DNA from: Bdellovibrio bacteriovorus W
Lineage (GTDB): Bacteria; Bdellovibrionota; Bdellovibrionia; Bdellovibrionales; Bdellovibrionaceae
Direction of reading: 5' to 3'
NCBI GenBank assembly: GCA_000525675.1
Contig: CP002190.1
Coordinates: 2,480,001 to 2,544,000, forward strand
DNA length: 64,000 nt
Shown: positions 1 to 9,460 of the stretch, in pieces
Layout: each line of letters opens with the position of its first letter
Numbering within the stretch: position 1 is the first letter of the stretch
Translations under genes and position numbers: made by a program
Notes under the pieces: model-generated
Told to the model about the DNA's origin: nothing
The model's input: only the letters and a program-made list of their open reading frames with translations
Databases searched by the model: none

Positions 1-872
1 CGAGGGATCGAGCGAGCCTTACGACCGCCTACACCTTCTACTTCGATAGTTTCATTATCATTGACCATCGAAGCCATCGCACAACCGTATTTCTTCTTTA
101 ATTCTTCAGCAGCAAACTGAGGAGTACGAAGACCTACTGCCACATCGTGTGTGAAATGCTGACCACCGACTGGAATCGTTGATGAATGAGCAACACTGCC
201 ATTTACAAAGTAAAGAGCGTTACAAGCACCACCGCCCATATCAACAACGCAAACCCCAAGGTTTTTCTCGTCATTTGAAATCACTGCTGTTGCTGAAGCC
301 AATTGCCCCAACACCAGACCGCCAATTTTCAGGCCTGCTTTTTCGATACATTTAATAGAGTTATTGATAGCGCTTTGACTTCCCGTCACGATATGAACAT
401 TCGCTTCTAAGCGAATACCTGACATGCCGATAGGATCGGTAATTCCGTCTTGCCCATCGACTTTAAACTCTCTTGGCAAAACGTGCAAAACTGTGCGATC
501 TGCAGGCACTGCAACGGCCTTAGCAGCATCAATCACGCGATCGATTTCGGAAGCTGTGACTTCACGATTCTTAATCGCCACCATTCCTTTAGAGTCAAAA
601 GAAGAGATATGAACGCCTGCAACACCTGCCCACACTTCGTTGACAGAGTATCCAGACATCAATTCAGCTTCTTCTTTAGCCTTCTTGATGGATTCAGTTG
701 TTGCTTCAATATTAACGACGACACCCTGACGAATCCCTGTATTGGGAGCGGTGCCAACACCTACGACTTCAATTTTTCCGTCCGGATTGACTGTTCCAAT
801 AACAAATGAAACTTTTGTGGAGCCGATGTCCAACCCAGCCAATACCGGTGCTTTCGGTTTCGATGTACTCAT
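1..872 (-). CDS. ftsA: Cell division protein FtsA (3' part cut by window edge)
   Basis: FtsA is the actin-like ATPase that tethers FtsZ filaments to the membrane and recruits later divisome proteins. Translating the minus strand from the ATG at 872 gives an actin-fold start (LAGLDIGSTKV) and later SSFDSKGMVAI and VVDMGGGACN, the phosphate-1 and phosphate-2 type motifs of the family. About 290 residues are visible; the C-terminal lobe and membrane-targeting helix lie beyond the left edge. A GAGG site sits 9 bases before the ATG. It follows ftsQ on the same strand after a 113-base gap, the usual ftsQ-ftsA order, so ftsZ is expected just outside the window. Confidence 0.93.
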   Translation of the reverse strand, partial: MSTSKPKAPVLAGLDIGSTKVSFVIGTVNPDGKIEVVGVGTAPNTGIRQGVVVNIEATTESIKKAKEEAELMSGYSVNEVWAGVAGVHISSFDSKGMVAIKNREVTASEIDRVIDAAKAVAVPADRTVLHVLPREFKVDGQDGITDPIGMSGIRLEANVHIVTGSQSAINNSIKCIEKAGLKIGGLVLGQLASATAVISNDEKNLGVCVVDMGGGACNALYFVNGSVAHSSTIPVGGQHFTHDVAVGLRTPQFAAEELKKKYGCAMASMVNDNETIEVEGVGGRKARSIP

Positions 873-985
873 CCTTAAGTCCTCACGGATGCAAAACTTA
901 TGTTGTAGGACCACCAATTAAAATCATTTCAAATGGTTATTAAGGGGGTATACACCCGACTTTGATCGGTCCTCCAGACTTAAGC

Positions 986-1789
986 TTAGGGACCCTTACG
1001 CAACCTGACAAGGACTTTCTTTGAGAGGTTCGCATCTATGACGCGCGCCTCAAACTGACGATTTTCCAAATACTCAACGACCTGACTCACGCGTGAAGCC
1101 TTGAGCGCAACTTGCTCTTCCCCCATCTTCACCGTGATTCCTGACTTCACCAACGTCATCCAGAAACCTTCATTTTTATTATGACGAATTTCTGCGATGG
1201 TCTTTTTGCTGAAAGGTCCCACGTCCGGAATTTGTTCGATCACTGCTACCGCTTTCTTGCGAAGCTCAGGATTTTTTTCAAAGGCGTCGCCTTCTACAAG
1301 GGCAACATCTGGAGCTTGCCTTGAATCCACAGGATTCAACATCTGCCCTTCTTTAATAATAGGAGTGAGCTTTCCACCTTTACTCATTAAAAGTAGTTTT
1401 ACTTCATGCGGTTGAATACGAACTGAAAGAGTCGTCGGCCAACTTCTTTTCACATTCAAATTCATAATCCAATTCTCACTCGCCACCTCTGAAGAAATTC
1501 TCTTAAGAGGCAATTTCCAAAGCGAAACATTTTTATACTTTTCTAAGGAGGATTTTAGATCTGTTACAAGCGGCTCCAAGAACTGCTCTTGCCCTACTGG
1601 TAAGTTTTCAACACTGACTTCCACTGCTGTCAGATTGAAAAAACCAATGGAGTTAAGATAGTAAAGAGACCCTGTTAGCATCGCAGGAAATACAATAACT
1701 CCGAACACTAACTGTAAAACTAACTTTTTCACTTCGGCTCTTTCTGTACAACGTCCTTCCTTCACTCTAGCAACAAGCAAGCTCCTCAT
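986..1789 (-). CDS. ftsQ: Cell division protein FtsQ
   Basis: FtsQ links early and late divisome proteins through a periplasmic POTRA domain. This 267-residue protein has a short basic N-terminus, one membrane helix at about residues 25-48, a POTRA-like segment starting near [10 protein letters not shown], then the FtsQ beta domain with [10 protein letters not shown] and the [13 protein letters not shown] end. Length fits the family. It lies directly upstream of ftsA on the same strand. The ribosome site before the ATG at 1789 is weak, so the start is the likeliest rather than certain. No ddl or murB lies upstream; a divergent chemoreceptor gene does. Confidence 0.9.
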   Translation of the reverse strand: MRSLLVARVKEGRCTERAEVKKLVLQLVFGVIVFPAMLTGSLYYLNSIGFFNLTAVEVSVENLPVGQEQFLEPLVTDLKSSLEKYKNVSLWKLPLKRISSEVASENWIMNLNVKRSWPTTLSVRIQPHEVKLLLMSKGGKLTPIIKEGQMLNPVDSRQAPDVALVEGDAFEKNPELRKKAVAVIEQIPDVGPFSKKTIAEIRHNKNEGFWMTLVKSGITVKMGEEQVALKASRVSQVVEYLENRQFEARVIDANLSKKVLVRLRKGP

Positions 1790-1851
1790 AAATTGCCCGC
1801 AGCCAAATCAAGACCTTCGTCGCAAATATTACAAATGCGAGGGATTACCCA

Positions 1852-1878
1852 TTTTATTAAATCTTAACAAGCCGATAA
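1852..1878 (+). promoter_or_regulatory. Candidate FliA (sigma-28) promoter for the chemoreceptor
   Basis: GCCGATAA at 1871-1878 is a perfect match to the sigma-28 -10 element, 35 bases before the receptor start codon. The -35 octamer at the expected 11-base spacing (TTTTATTA) is poor against TAAAGTTT, so only half the promoter is convincing. Control by the flagellar sigma factor would suit a chemoreceptor. Confidence 0.45.
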
Positions 1879-1913
1879 ACATCGTATCTGCACCTCAAAG
1901 GAGTCCTTACACT

Positions 1914-3443
1914 ATGAAACTTTCAAGCAAGATTATTCTCACTATTGCTTCGTCATGCTTGGTCTGCTCTTTGGCCGCCGTCGCCATCACCTATACTAAA
2001 GTTCATGAACAGGGCGAAAAACAACTGGTTGAGAAATCGCAAGCCATCCTAAGTCGCTTAGAAGCCATCCGCACCTACGTCGCCACTCAAGGCGGACTTA
2101 AAGAAGAATTTGCTCACGCTGCCGAAAAGTATTCAGATGGCAACATCCCGCAAGAAGTTAAAGAAAATCTGCTGCGCAAAGTTCCTATCTTTGCTTCGAT
2201 TCAAGTCGGCTATGCAGATTCAGAAAAAGACAATTACACCTTCCGTGTATTTGCCAACGATGCTCGTCGCAAATCCAACACGCCAGATGAACATGAAAAA
2301 GCTATTTTACAACGCTTCTTAGATGCACCAGATCTTCCTGAGATCGTGGAGAACTCAAACAAAGCTGTTACTGTCTATAGACCCGTACGCCTAAGCGCCC
2401 AACAAGGCTGCCTCACCTGTCACGGAAACCCTTCCACGAGCCCATGGGGAAATGGAAAAGATATCTTAGGCTATCCAATGGAGGACTGGAAAGATGGCCG
2501 ACTCCATGGGGTCTTTGCGGTGACATCATCAAAAGATCGCGTGATTCAAGCCGCCAACAATACCACTGGCTCTATTTTACTTTGGGCGTTGCTAATCACA
2601 TCTACAATTCTTGTAATTTCATTTGTCTTTATTCGTAAGCCTCTAGGTGCTTTAACCTTTGTCATCGATAAGCTCAGCCAAGCAGGTTTGCAAGTTTCTG
2701 GAACAGGTCGCGAGATTCTTTCTGCCAGCCATAACTTGAGTAACGCCGCTGTTCGCTCCGCAGCCTCCATCGAAGAGACCTCTGCTTCCACCGAAGAAGT
2801 CTCGAGTATGGTGTCTATGAATACACAGCACGCCAGTCGCGCTCGTGACTTGGCTGAACAAGCACAGCAAAAAGCGCGCATCGGTGAACAAGAAGTGCGT
2901 AAGCTGACTTCATCGATGGATGAGATTTCAAAAAGCTCCAAGCGCATTGAAGAGATTATTACTGTAATTGATGATATTGCCTTTCAAACAAATCTCTTAG
3001 CACTGAACGCTTCCGTGGAAGCCGCCCGCGCTGGAGAACATGGAAAAGGTTTTGCCGTCGTCGCTGATGCCGTACGCGGACTCGCCCTGCGCAGCGCAAA
3101 CTCTGCTAAAGAGATTTCAACTTTGATTAGTGAAAGCGTTGAAAAAATTGAGCAAGGGCACGCTGTTGTTCAATCTAGCGAACAATCCTTAAAGGCCATC
3201 GTTGAAACCATCGAAGACCTCTCTACGCTGAATAAAGAAATCTCTACGGCTAGCGCCGAGCAAGAGGTGGGTGTGATTCAAATCAATCGAGCTCTTAACG
3301 AAATGGATAAGATTACACAAGCCAATGCGGCGGCGGCTCAAGAATGCGCCTCTGCCTCTGAGGACCTCACTTCACAGTCCGAAGTGCTCGAAGCTTCTGT
3401 GATTCAGTTGAACGCCATCATCACAGGACAACGAGCGTCTTAG
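1914..3443 (+). CDS. Methyl-accepting chemotaxis protein with periplasmic haem-c sensor domain
   Basis: This 509-residue chemoreceptor has a membrane helix at about 6-27 and a periplasmic domain of about 190 residues of the DUF3365/Tll0287 type. It carries a CLTCH haem-c site (C166, C169, H170). A second helix at about 220-240 leads to the cytoplasmic signalling domain, with the conserved hairpin tip ([20 protein letters not shown]) and flanking methylation helices. A clear HAMP domain and a C-terminal CheR/CheB docking pentapeptide are not seen. AAGGAG lies 9 bases before the ATG. The CXXCH suggests redox or gas sensing (inference). It sits alone, divergent from ftsQ, inside the division gene cluster. 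Confidence 0.93.
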   Translation: MKLSSKIILTIASSCLVCSLAAVAITYTKVHEQGEKQLVEKSQAILSRLEAIRTYVATQGGLKEEFAHAAEKYSDGNIPQEVKENLLRKVPIFASIQVGYADSEKDNYTFRVFANDARRKSNTPDEHEKAILQRFLDAPDLPEIVENSNKAVTVYRPVRLSAQQGCLTCHGNPSTSPWGNGKDILGYPMEDWKDGRLHGVFAVTSSKDRVIQAANNTTGSILLWALLITSTILVISFVFIRKPLGALTFVIDKLSQAGLQVSGTGREILSASHNLSNAAVRSAASIEETSASTEEVSSMVSMNTQHASRARDLAEQAQQKARIGEQEVRKLTSSMDEISKSSKRIEEIITVIDDIAFQTNLLALNASVEAARAGEHGKGFAVVADAVRGLALRSANSAKEISTLISESVEKIEQGHAVVQSSEQSLKAIVETIEDLSTLNKEISTASAEQEVGVIQINRALNEMDKITQANAAAAQECASASEDLTSQSEVLEASVIQLNAIITGQRAS

Positions 3444-3465
3444 AGGACCCGACACACAGAAAACA

Positions 3466-3493
3466 AAAAAGGCAGCCTTTGAGCTGCCTTTTT
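3466..3493. terminator. Bidirectional rho-independent terminator
   Basis: The stem GGCAGC/GCTGCC is flanked by an A-run and a T-run, between the convergent chemoreceptor and ggt genes. It can serve both strands. Confidence 0.85.
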
Positions 3494-3509
3494 AAATTCA
3501 CCTTAAGAA

Positions 3510-5234
3510 TTACTTAGCGATCCCTATTCCAATATCTCGTGGATCTGCGACAGCTCTTAAAGTTTTTCCCTCTTTAGAAACAGCCATTACGTAACAAGGT
3601 ACGGGTTCAATACTCACTTTATAACCCATCTCTTCTAATGACTTCGTCACCTCGGGAGCAGGCCCTGGAGGATCAAAAAAGAGCGTATCCGGTTGCCATT
3701 GATGGTGGTACCGAATGGATGAAACAGAATCCACCAATGGCATTTGGAACTCCAGATAGTTCAAAATTGTCTGCGCCACACAGCTAATAATTCTTGTTCC
3801 CCCGGGTGCGCCCACCGCAAGAACCGGCTTATCATCTTTCATAACTATTGTTGGCGACATACTACTGAGTGGCGTTTTTAATGGAGCAATCGCATTCGGC
3901 TTACCTCCAACGGCTCCAAATAAATTACTCGCCCCCTCTTGAGCAGAGAAGTCATCCATTTCATTATTAAGAACAATTCCTGTTCCCGGGGCTACAATCC
4001 CCGAGCCCATCCAACCATTGATCGTCTGAGTTGAACTCACGGCATTTCCTTGTGCATCTATTATAGATAAATGAGTAGTTTCGACGGACTCGTAGGCTTG
4101 TGGAATCCCCGCCTGTACCTGCGACATTTTTCGCGCTTTCGTCAAATCAACTTCTTGCCTGCGACTTTTGACGTATTCCTTAGAGATCAACCCTTTCACT
4201 GGAACTTTCACGAAGTCAGGGTCTCCGAGATATTTCGCGCGATCGGAAAAAGAAGATTGCAAAGCTGACGCCGCAAGATGAATCGACTCCGTTGAAAGAG
4301 GCTTCTTTGATCTTAACGAATCTCCTTCTAAAAACTCTAAAAACTGAATGACGTGGATGCCACCTGAACTTGGTGGTGGCATCGAGACGATATCAAAGTT
4401 TTTGTATTTAGCTTCAACAGGATCTCGCCACTTAACGGTGTAGGTGTCTAAATCTTTTTGCGAGATAATGCCTTTTTTCTTTTTCGATAGCCCCACAATA
4501 GAGTCTGCTATCTTGCCTTTATAAAATCCATTTCTTCCTTTTTCAGCAATGAGACGCAAACTCTGAGCAAGATCCTTCTGATAGATTCGCACCCCTAACT
4601 CTGGAACTTTTCCATCCACAAGAAAGATTTTTTTAGCCTCTGGGTCTTTTAATATTTGTGCTTGGCGAGCAAGAAGAGCCCGACGAAACTCGGGATACAA
4701 ATCAAAACCATTTTCTGCCAACTCAATACTAGGTTTTAGATTTTCAGCCCAAGGAAGTTTTCCAAACTTCGCGTGGATTTCACTTAACCCCGCAACCATT
4801 CCTGGAACTGCCACACTCAGGATACTGTCTTGTGCAAGATCATTTTGAACCACGCCATTTTTTACGAACATGGTTTCCGTAGCTCTTAAAGGTGCTCTTT
4901 CACGAAAATCAATAGCATACTTTTTTTTCGTTTGAGAATCGTAATAGACTAAGAATCCTCCACCACCAATTCCCGTCGACTGAGGTCGTTCGACCGAAAT
5001 TACAAAAGAGGCTGCGACCATAGCATCTATGATATTCCCCCCTTGTTCAAAGGCCCACTGAGCCGCCCTACTGGCGTAAACACCTTGAGTGGCAATAGCG
5101 TATTGAGTTCCCGATGCTTGAGAGCTAGAAATATCTTTACGAACGGCTTGTGCATACTGAGGACTTGATTGAAGCGTCGTCTTACAACCAAGAATGGCGA
5201 GCGTAGTAAGAAAGAGGACAATAAGATTTCTCAT
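3510..5234 (-). CDS. ggt: Gamma-glutamyltranspeptidase, probable lipoprotein
   Basis: This Ntn-hydrolase transfers or hydrolyses the gamma-glutamyl group of glutathione in the periplasm and self-cleaves before a catalytic threonine. The substrate-site region STGIGGGGF, the cleavage motif ETTHLSIID (nucleophile Thr of TTH) and LNNEMDDFS are present. The C-terminus has GAPGGTRII. The signal peptide ends in LAILGC, so a lipid anchor is likely. An ATG at 5243 is also in frame, but its AGGA site would be only 2-3 bases away. The ATG at 5234 lies about 11 bases from it and starts a normal signal peptide, so it is preferred. The gene is monocistronic between terminators. Confidence 0.93.
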   Translation of the reverse strand: MRNLIVLFLTTLAILGCKTTLQSSPQYAQAVRKDISSSQASGTQYAIATQGVYASRAAQWAFEQGGNIIDAMVAASFVISVERPQSTGIGGGGFLVYYDSQTKKKYAIDFRERAPLRATETMFVKNGVVQNDLAQDSILSVAVPGMVAGLSEIHAKFGKLPWAENLKPSIELAENGFDLYPEFRRALLARQAQILKDPEAKKIFLVDGKVPELGVRIYQKDLAQSLRLIAEKGRNGFYKGKIADSIVGLSKKKKGIISQKDLDTYTVKWRDPVEAKYKNFDIVSMPPPSSGGIHVIQFLEFLEGDSLRSKKPLSTESIHLAASALQSSFSDRAKYLGDPDFVKVPVKGLISKEYVKSRRQEVDLTKARKMSQVQAGIPQAYESVETTHLSIIDAQGNAVSSTQTINGWMGSGIVAPGTGIVLNNEMDDFSAQEGASNLFGAVGGKPNAIAPLKTPLSSMSPTIVMKDDKPVLAVGAPGGTRIISCVAQTILNYLEFQMPLVDSVSSIRYHHQWQPDTLFFDPPGPAPEVTKSLEEMGYKVSIEPVPCYVMAVSKEGKTLRAVADPRDIGIGIAK

Positions 5235-5312
5235 AGGTGTCATTTTCCTTTCAAAGATAGTTAAGCGATGATGCCGTCAAAGGATAACCTATTCAAAGCC
5301 AATGCTGAAATA

Positions 5313-5347
5313 TAAATAAAAAAAGGTGAGACTCATCGCCTCACCTT
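5313..5347 (-). terminator. Rho-independent terminator after murC
   Basis: AAGGTGAG pairs with CTCACCTT around a 9-base loop, with a run of T on the minus strand. It closes the ftsW-murG-murC unit. Confidence 0.85.
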
Positions 5348-5371
5348 CCCTTTTTCAATTATTATTTTTAA

Positions 5372-6736
5372 TTATCCAAGAACAGAAAGAAGATCGATTC
5401 CTAATTTCCATCCATCACCTGCACCCAAGGTCACGAACACGTCTCCTTCTTTCAGGATTCCCATAACCTTCTGAGCTGATGTTTCATCACGCATAAAGTA
5501 TTTGGCACTTTTATGTTGCAAATCGAGTGCTAGTTTTTCACTGCTAATCCCTGGAATCGGTGTTTCTCCTGCGGCATAAATGTCCGCCAGCAAAACTTCA
5601 TCCGCTTCCTTGAACGCAGTCATAAAATCATCCCAGCAATGCTGAGTTCTTGAATAACGATGCGGTTGAAAATAAACAATCAAACGGTTCTCAGGATATT
5701 TCTCTCTGAAAGCTTGCAGAACAGCGCGCACCTCTGTTGGGTGATGACCATAGTCATCGTAAACTTTGATACCGCGTTTTTCGCCCTTAAACTGAAAGCG
5801 ACGATCCACACCATCAAAAAGCTCAATTCCTGAAGCACAAACTGCAAAAGGAATTCCCGCAGCCATACCCGCGCAGATCGCTGCCACCGCATTGAGGGCA
5901 TTGTGTTTCCCTGGGAACTTTAATGAGAACTCTCCGACGAGATGTTTTGCTCCTAAGAGCTTATCCGTACGATGAAGAGCGTAGCGTCCACCCGACCCAG
6001 AAACAACTAAGTCATTGGTCTCTTCGAATCCATAGAACAGAATTCGCTTTGGAAAGTTCACAAACGTTGAACGAATAATTGGGTCATCACCACAAGCGAT
6101 GATTTTGCCATAGAATGGTACTCGCAAAGCAAAGTCATAAAAACTTTTTTGCAAGTTCTCAAAAGTTTTAAAGTGATCTAAGTGATCAGAGTCGATATTA
6201 GTGATGATGGCAATTTCAGGAGAGAGTTTATGGAAACTCCCATCAGACTCATCGGCCTCTGCTACCAACCACTCGCCGCTCCCTAAGTGCGCTGTGGACT
6301 TGATAAGTTCAAAGCGGCCTCCCACCATAATAGTAGGACTTAGTTCAGCTTTTAAGAAAACTGCTGAAGTCATAGATGTCGTGGTGGTTTTACCGTGTGT
6401 CCCCGCAACTGCGATGCCGCGTTTTAACCGCATAATCTCTGCCAAAGCCTCTGCACGTGGAATCAATGGAATCTGACGAGCGCGAGCTTCTGCGATTTCT
6501 GGATTTTCAAAACGAATCGCACTAGAGTACACCACAACATCCGCAGCTCCGACATGCGCCGCCGAATGCCCTTTGTGGACTGTCACTCCTAGCTCTTTCA
6601 ATCTATCAGTATTTGCATTTTCAGAAAGATCACTTCCAGAAACTCTGGCACCCATATTGTGTAAAAGCTCTGCAAGCCCACACATTCCGATGCCACCAAT
6701 ACCTATAAAATGAAATTTTGCGTTCTGAAGTCTCAT
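5372..6736 (-). CDS. murC: UDP-N-acetylmuramate--L-alanine ligase
   Basis: MurC adds L-alanine to UDP-MurNAc using ATP, the first peptide step of cytoplasmic peptidoglycan precursor synthesis. The 454-residue protein starts with a Rossmann motif (FIGIGGIGMCGLAE), followed by the Mur ligase P-loop GTHGKTTTT, the central DESDGSF and NIDSDHLDHF motifs, and the C-terminal DDYGHHPTEV and QPHRYSRT signatures. Length is normal. Its ATG overlaps the murG stop by four bases (ATGA), and AAGGA lies 8 bases upstream inside murG, so the two are translationally coupled. The gene is the last in its transcript. Confidence 0.98.
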   Translation of the reverse strand: MRLQNAKFHFIGIGGIGMCGLAELLHNMGARVSGSDLSENANTDRLKELGVTVHKGHSAAHVGAADVVVYSSAIRFENPEIAEARARQIPLIPRAEALAEIMRLKRGIAVAGTHGKTTTTSMTSAVFLKAELSPTIMVGGRFELIKSTAHLGSGEWLVAEADESDGSFHKLSPEIAIITNIDSDHLDHFKTFENLQKSFYDFALRVPFYGKIIACGDDPIIRSTFVNFPKRILFYGFEETNDLVVSGSGGRYALHRTDKLLGAKHLVGEFSLKFPGKHNALNAVAAICAGMAAGIPFAVCASGIELFDGVDRRFQFKGEKRGIKVYDDYGHHPTEVRAVLQAFREKYPENRLIVYFQPHRYSRTQHCWDDFMTAFKEADEVLLADIYAAGETPIPGISSEKLALDLQHKSAKYFMRDETSAQKVMGILKEGDVFVTLGAGDGWKLGIDLLSVLG

Positions 6737-7803
6737 TGTAAGATTTCCTTCGCGATTTTTTCCGCCGCCTGAGGTGTGTAAAATTTCTTAATATTCTGAA
6801 CCATTTCCGCGCGCATCGCAGGGTCTTTGCGCAAGGTTTGAATTTCAGAAATCAACCTACTCGGTGTCAAATCGTGTTGCAAAATCATTCGGCCGGCGTT
6901 TTTCTCCAAAAGCGCCTCTGCGTTGCGCTGCTGGTGGTTATCCGCTGCCGGAATAGGAACGATGATTGGTATAATACCGAACGCAGCCGCCTCTGCAATA
7001 GAACTTGCGCCGCCTCGACAAACAACAATATCTGCCCACTGGTAGTACTTCGGCATATCAAAGATAAATTCGAATGTCGACACTTCACAGGGAGCCCCCG
7101 CATACTTATCGGTAATATCCTTGTAATCCCAAGAACCCAATTGATGGACAATTGACAAATTCTCAGTCCACTCCCCGCCCTGCATCACTGCTGTGTTTAA
7201 GCATTGATTAATAACGCGAGAACCCTGACTACCACCAAAAGAGAGCAAATGAAATTTTGAATTTTCCTTAGTTTCTGAAGAACCCAGCTCAATCTCTGCG
7301 CGAACCGGCATGCCGACTCGGAGAATGTTCTTATTTTTTAGGTGCTTTACGGCCTCATCAAAAACGACAAAACACTTATCCACGAAGCGCGCTAAGAATC
7401 GATTGGCCATCCCCGGCATCGCATTCGGCTCCCAGATCGCGGTATTAAAACCCACAATGCTCGCCGCAAGCACGAAGGGACCTGAGGCATATCCGCCCAC
7501 TCCAATCACATACAGAGGCTTCAACTGAGTCAAAAGGCGAACAGACTGCCAGATTCCTAAAGGAATTTTAAATAACGTTTTTAGCTTTTTTATAGGACTG
7601 CTGACATTCAACTGACCTGATTCAATCAAGTGGAGAGGGAAACCTTCGCGGGGAATAATTTTAGACTCTAAACCACGAGACGTACCTACAAAGTGAATCT
7701 CTACAGAAGGATCCATCTTCTCCAGTGCCCGCGCGATGGCGATCCCAGGATAAATATGTCCCCCAGTTCCACCACCTGCAATTACAATTGTTTTCTTACT
7801 CAT
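6733..7803 (-). CDS. murG: Lipid II synthase MurG (GlcNAc transferase)
   Basis: MurG transfers GlcNAc from UDP-GlcNAc to lipid I on the inner face of the membrane, forming lipid II. It is a GT-B enzyme of 356 residues. The N-terminal acceptor-site loop GGGTGGHIYPG, the second-domain GGSQGSRVIN and the UDP-GlcNAc site CRGGASSIAEA plus DNHQQRNAE are all visible. The frame is open 27 bases further, but the ATG at 7803 directly precedes the canonical SKKTIVIAGGG start and has an AAAAGG site. It overlaps the ftsW stop by four bases and its own stop overlaps murC. Confidence 0.98.
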   Translation of the reverse strand: MSKKTIVIAGGGTGGHIYPGIAIARALEKMDPSVEIHFVGTSRGLESKIIPREGFPLHLIESGQLNVSSPIKKLKTLFKIPLGIWQSVRLLTQLKPLYVIGVGGYASGPFVLAASIVGFNTAIWEPNAMPGMANRFLARFVDKCFVVFDEAVKHLKNKNILRVGMPVRAEIELGSSETKENSKFHLLSFGGSQGSRVINQCLNTAVMQGGEWTENLSIVHQLGSWDYKDITDKYAGAPCEVSTFEFIFDMPKYYQWADIVVCRGGASSIAEAAAFGIIPIIVPIPAADNHQQRNAEALLEKNAGRMILQHDLTPSRLISEIQTLRKDPAMRAEMVQNIKKFYTPQAAEKIAKEILQ

Positions 7804-8945
7804 GAACCTTTTACTCTCGATGCATTCCAACGATTTCCGAATCGTCTTGAAAATTTATCACTCTCTAACGAGTTTTCCACATTCAGAATTAATCCAAACA
7901 TAAAACACAATGAGATCAACGAGCTTCCACCATAACTGAGAAATGGCAGGGTTAAACCTTTCGTTGGAAGCAATCCCATTACAACTCCAGCATTGATAAA
8001 TACGCTGAGTGCAAAAGTCACTGATAAACCAAGGCAGAGAGCTTTTTTAAAAGGCTCTTCTGATTTCACAGAAATCTGAATGCCACGGAACACAACAAAT
8101 CCATACAGGGCAAGAATAAGTACGAATCCGACAAATCCCATTTCCTCACCTAAAACCGCCATTGTAAAATCGGTGTGCGCTTCAGGTAAGAAGAAGAGTT
8201 TGCCCTGACCTTGACCAAGTCCTACCCCCGTTAATCCACCAGAGTGAAAACTCAACATACTTTGAATGACTTGAAAACCCTTCTGCGCAGGATCTGCCCA
8301 AGGATCTAAAAATGCCAAAACACGGGCCTTACGATATGGCACCATCATCACTAAAAAGTAAAATGCCGGAAGAATAATCGCAAAAGCTCCGGCGATGTAT
8401 TTCCACTGCAAACCAAAAGCAAAAAGCAGAGCCACGCCCACTAAAATGATAATTGCAAAAGTTCCGAAGTCAGGTTGCTTTAAGAGCAGCATTAATGGCG
8501 CCACCATCATCAAAAACAACCAATGCATTTTAATTCTGCTTAGGAAACTACTCTGACGAACCAAGAGGCTTGCAAACCAAATACTAAAAGTGATCTTCAA
8601 AAGCTCACCTGGCTCAAAACGCAAACCAAGAGGCAAGCGCAACCAACGAGCAGCTCCGCCTACCTTCACCCCCACCCCTGGAATAAACGTCGCCGCCACT
8701 CCAAGTGCTGCTACTAACCAAAGGGCCCAGCCGTATTTTTCGAAGTACTTAAAAGGAATGTGAATGGTGCCAATTAAAACACCAAAGGAAATAATGGCAA
8801 AGATAAGCTGGCGTTTGAAAAAGTAAAGTCCGTCCCCATAGGATTCAATCGCGAAGATAAAACTAGATGAATAAACCTGAACTAAACCAATTCCAAGAAG
8901 TGTGATGATAGCCAGAAAAAGGCTGCTAGAAAGATATCGCAACAT
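7800..8945 (-). CDS. ftsW: SEDS peptidoglycan polymerase FtsW
   Basis: FtsW polymerises lipid II into septal glycan strands together with FtsI. The 381-residue protein has about ten hydrophobic helices and the SEDS signatures: AARWLRLPLG-type residues near position 97, PEAHTDFTMAVLGEE in the large loop (with the catalytic Asp/Glu region), and LPFLSYGGSSLI near the C-terminus. It lies next to murG and could instead be a RodA-type paralogue by sequence alone, but the position within the mur genes favours FtsW. It overlaps murG by four bases. A GGGGG stretch precedes the ATG. Confidence 0.94.
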   Translation of the reverse strand: MLRYLSSSLFLAIITLLGIGLVQVYSSSFIFAIESYGDGLYFFKRQLIFAIISFGVLIGTIHIPFKYFEKYGWALWLVAALGVAATFIPGVGVKVGGAARWLRLPLGLRFEPGELLKITFSIWFASLLVRQSSFLSRIKMHWLFLMMVAPLMLLLKQPDFGTFAIIILVGVALLFAFGLQWKYIAGAFAIILPAFYFLVMMVPYRKARVLAFLDPWADPAQKGFQVIQSMLSFHSGGLTGVGLGQGQGKLFFLPEAHTDFTMAVLGEEMGFVGFVLILALYGFVVFRGIQISVKSEEPFKKALCLGLSVTFALSVFINAGVVMGLLPTKGLTLPFLSYGGSSLISLCFMFGLILNVENSLESDKFSRRFGNRWNASRVKGS

Positions 8946-9027
8946 ACTCCAAATTCCCCCACTTCATCTTACTCAAAGCTCTGGCTAATCGTCTAGAGCA
9001 GAGGAATTTGTAAAGACAAAGCTAGAC

Positions 9028-9393
9028 CTAGGGAGCTTCGACGATATCTCCGTCTTTTTTATCAACTGGAGTGGCGCGACGAGGTGTTGGAGCCGGCAAG
9101 TTCTTTTTCTCCATGCGCGCTGAGTGGCAGCAATACAGAACACCGTTATGATTAGAAGAGTTTCTAAACTGAGTCATAGTAAAGTTCTTACCCGCATCAC
9201 AGCGACGCGCCATTTGCAGACTGAGCTCAACTTCTATATCCGGAAACATATCACCACTTACGAAGTCACAGTACATACCCGTTGAAACCGCAAGCTTCTC
9301 ACGCTGTTCTTGGCGAACCTTTAAAGTGTTTGAAGAGCACGCTGATAGAATTACCAAAACCAATGAAAGCAATGACAGGTTTAAAACGTTCAT
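9028..9393 (-). CDS. Small lipoprotein of unknown function
   Basis: The open frame extends further upstream through a terminator, but the ATG at 9393 has a strong GAGGGA site 6 bases away and begins a lipoprotein signal peptide ending LSACSS, giving 121 residues. The mature part has four cysteines in the pairs YC and CC (MYCDF, RRCDAG, LYCCHS) and a proline-rich basic tail. No family was recognised. It lies between the murD terminator and ftsW, 82 bases before ftsW, so it may be the first gene of the ftsW-murG-murC transcript. A division or envelope role is only suggested by position. Confidence 0.75.
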   Translation of the reverse strand: MNVLNLSLLSLVLVILSACSSNTLKVRQEQREKLAVSTGMYCDFVSGDMFPDIEVELSLQMARRCDAGKNFTMTQFRNSSNHNGVLYCCHSARMEKKNLPAPTPRRATPVDKKDGDIVEAP

Positions 9394-9411
9394 GAAAATC
9401 CCTCTCCGTGA

Positions 9412-9443
9412 AAAACAATAAGGGCCCTCGTTTCCGAGAGCCC
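9412..9443 (-). terminator. Rho-independent terminator after murD
   Basis: The imperfect stem AGGGCCCTCG/CGAGAGCCCT with a TTTC loop is followed on the minus strand by a T-rich tract. It separates mraY-murD from the lipoprotein-ftsW unit. Confidence 0.8.
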
Positions 9444-9460
9444 TCATAGTTTGGATGATT

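Noticed and set aside
450-809. Plus-strand open frames across the left edge
   Set aside because: They are complements of ftsA, whose minus-strand translation shows clear actin-fold motifs.
2546-2947. 133-residue minus-strand frame
   Set aside because: It is antisense to the chemoreceptor signalling domain and has no signal or family features.
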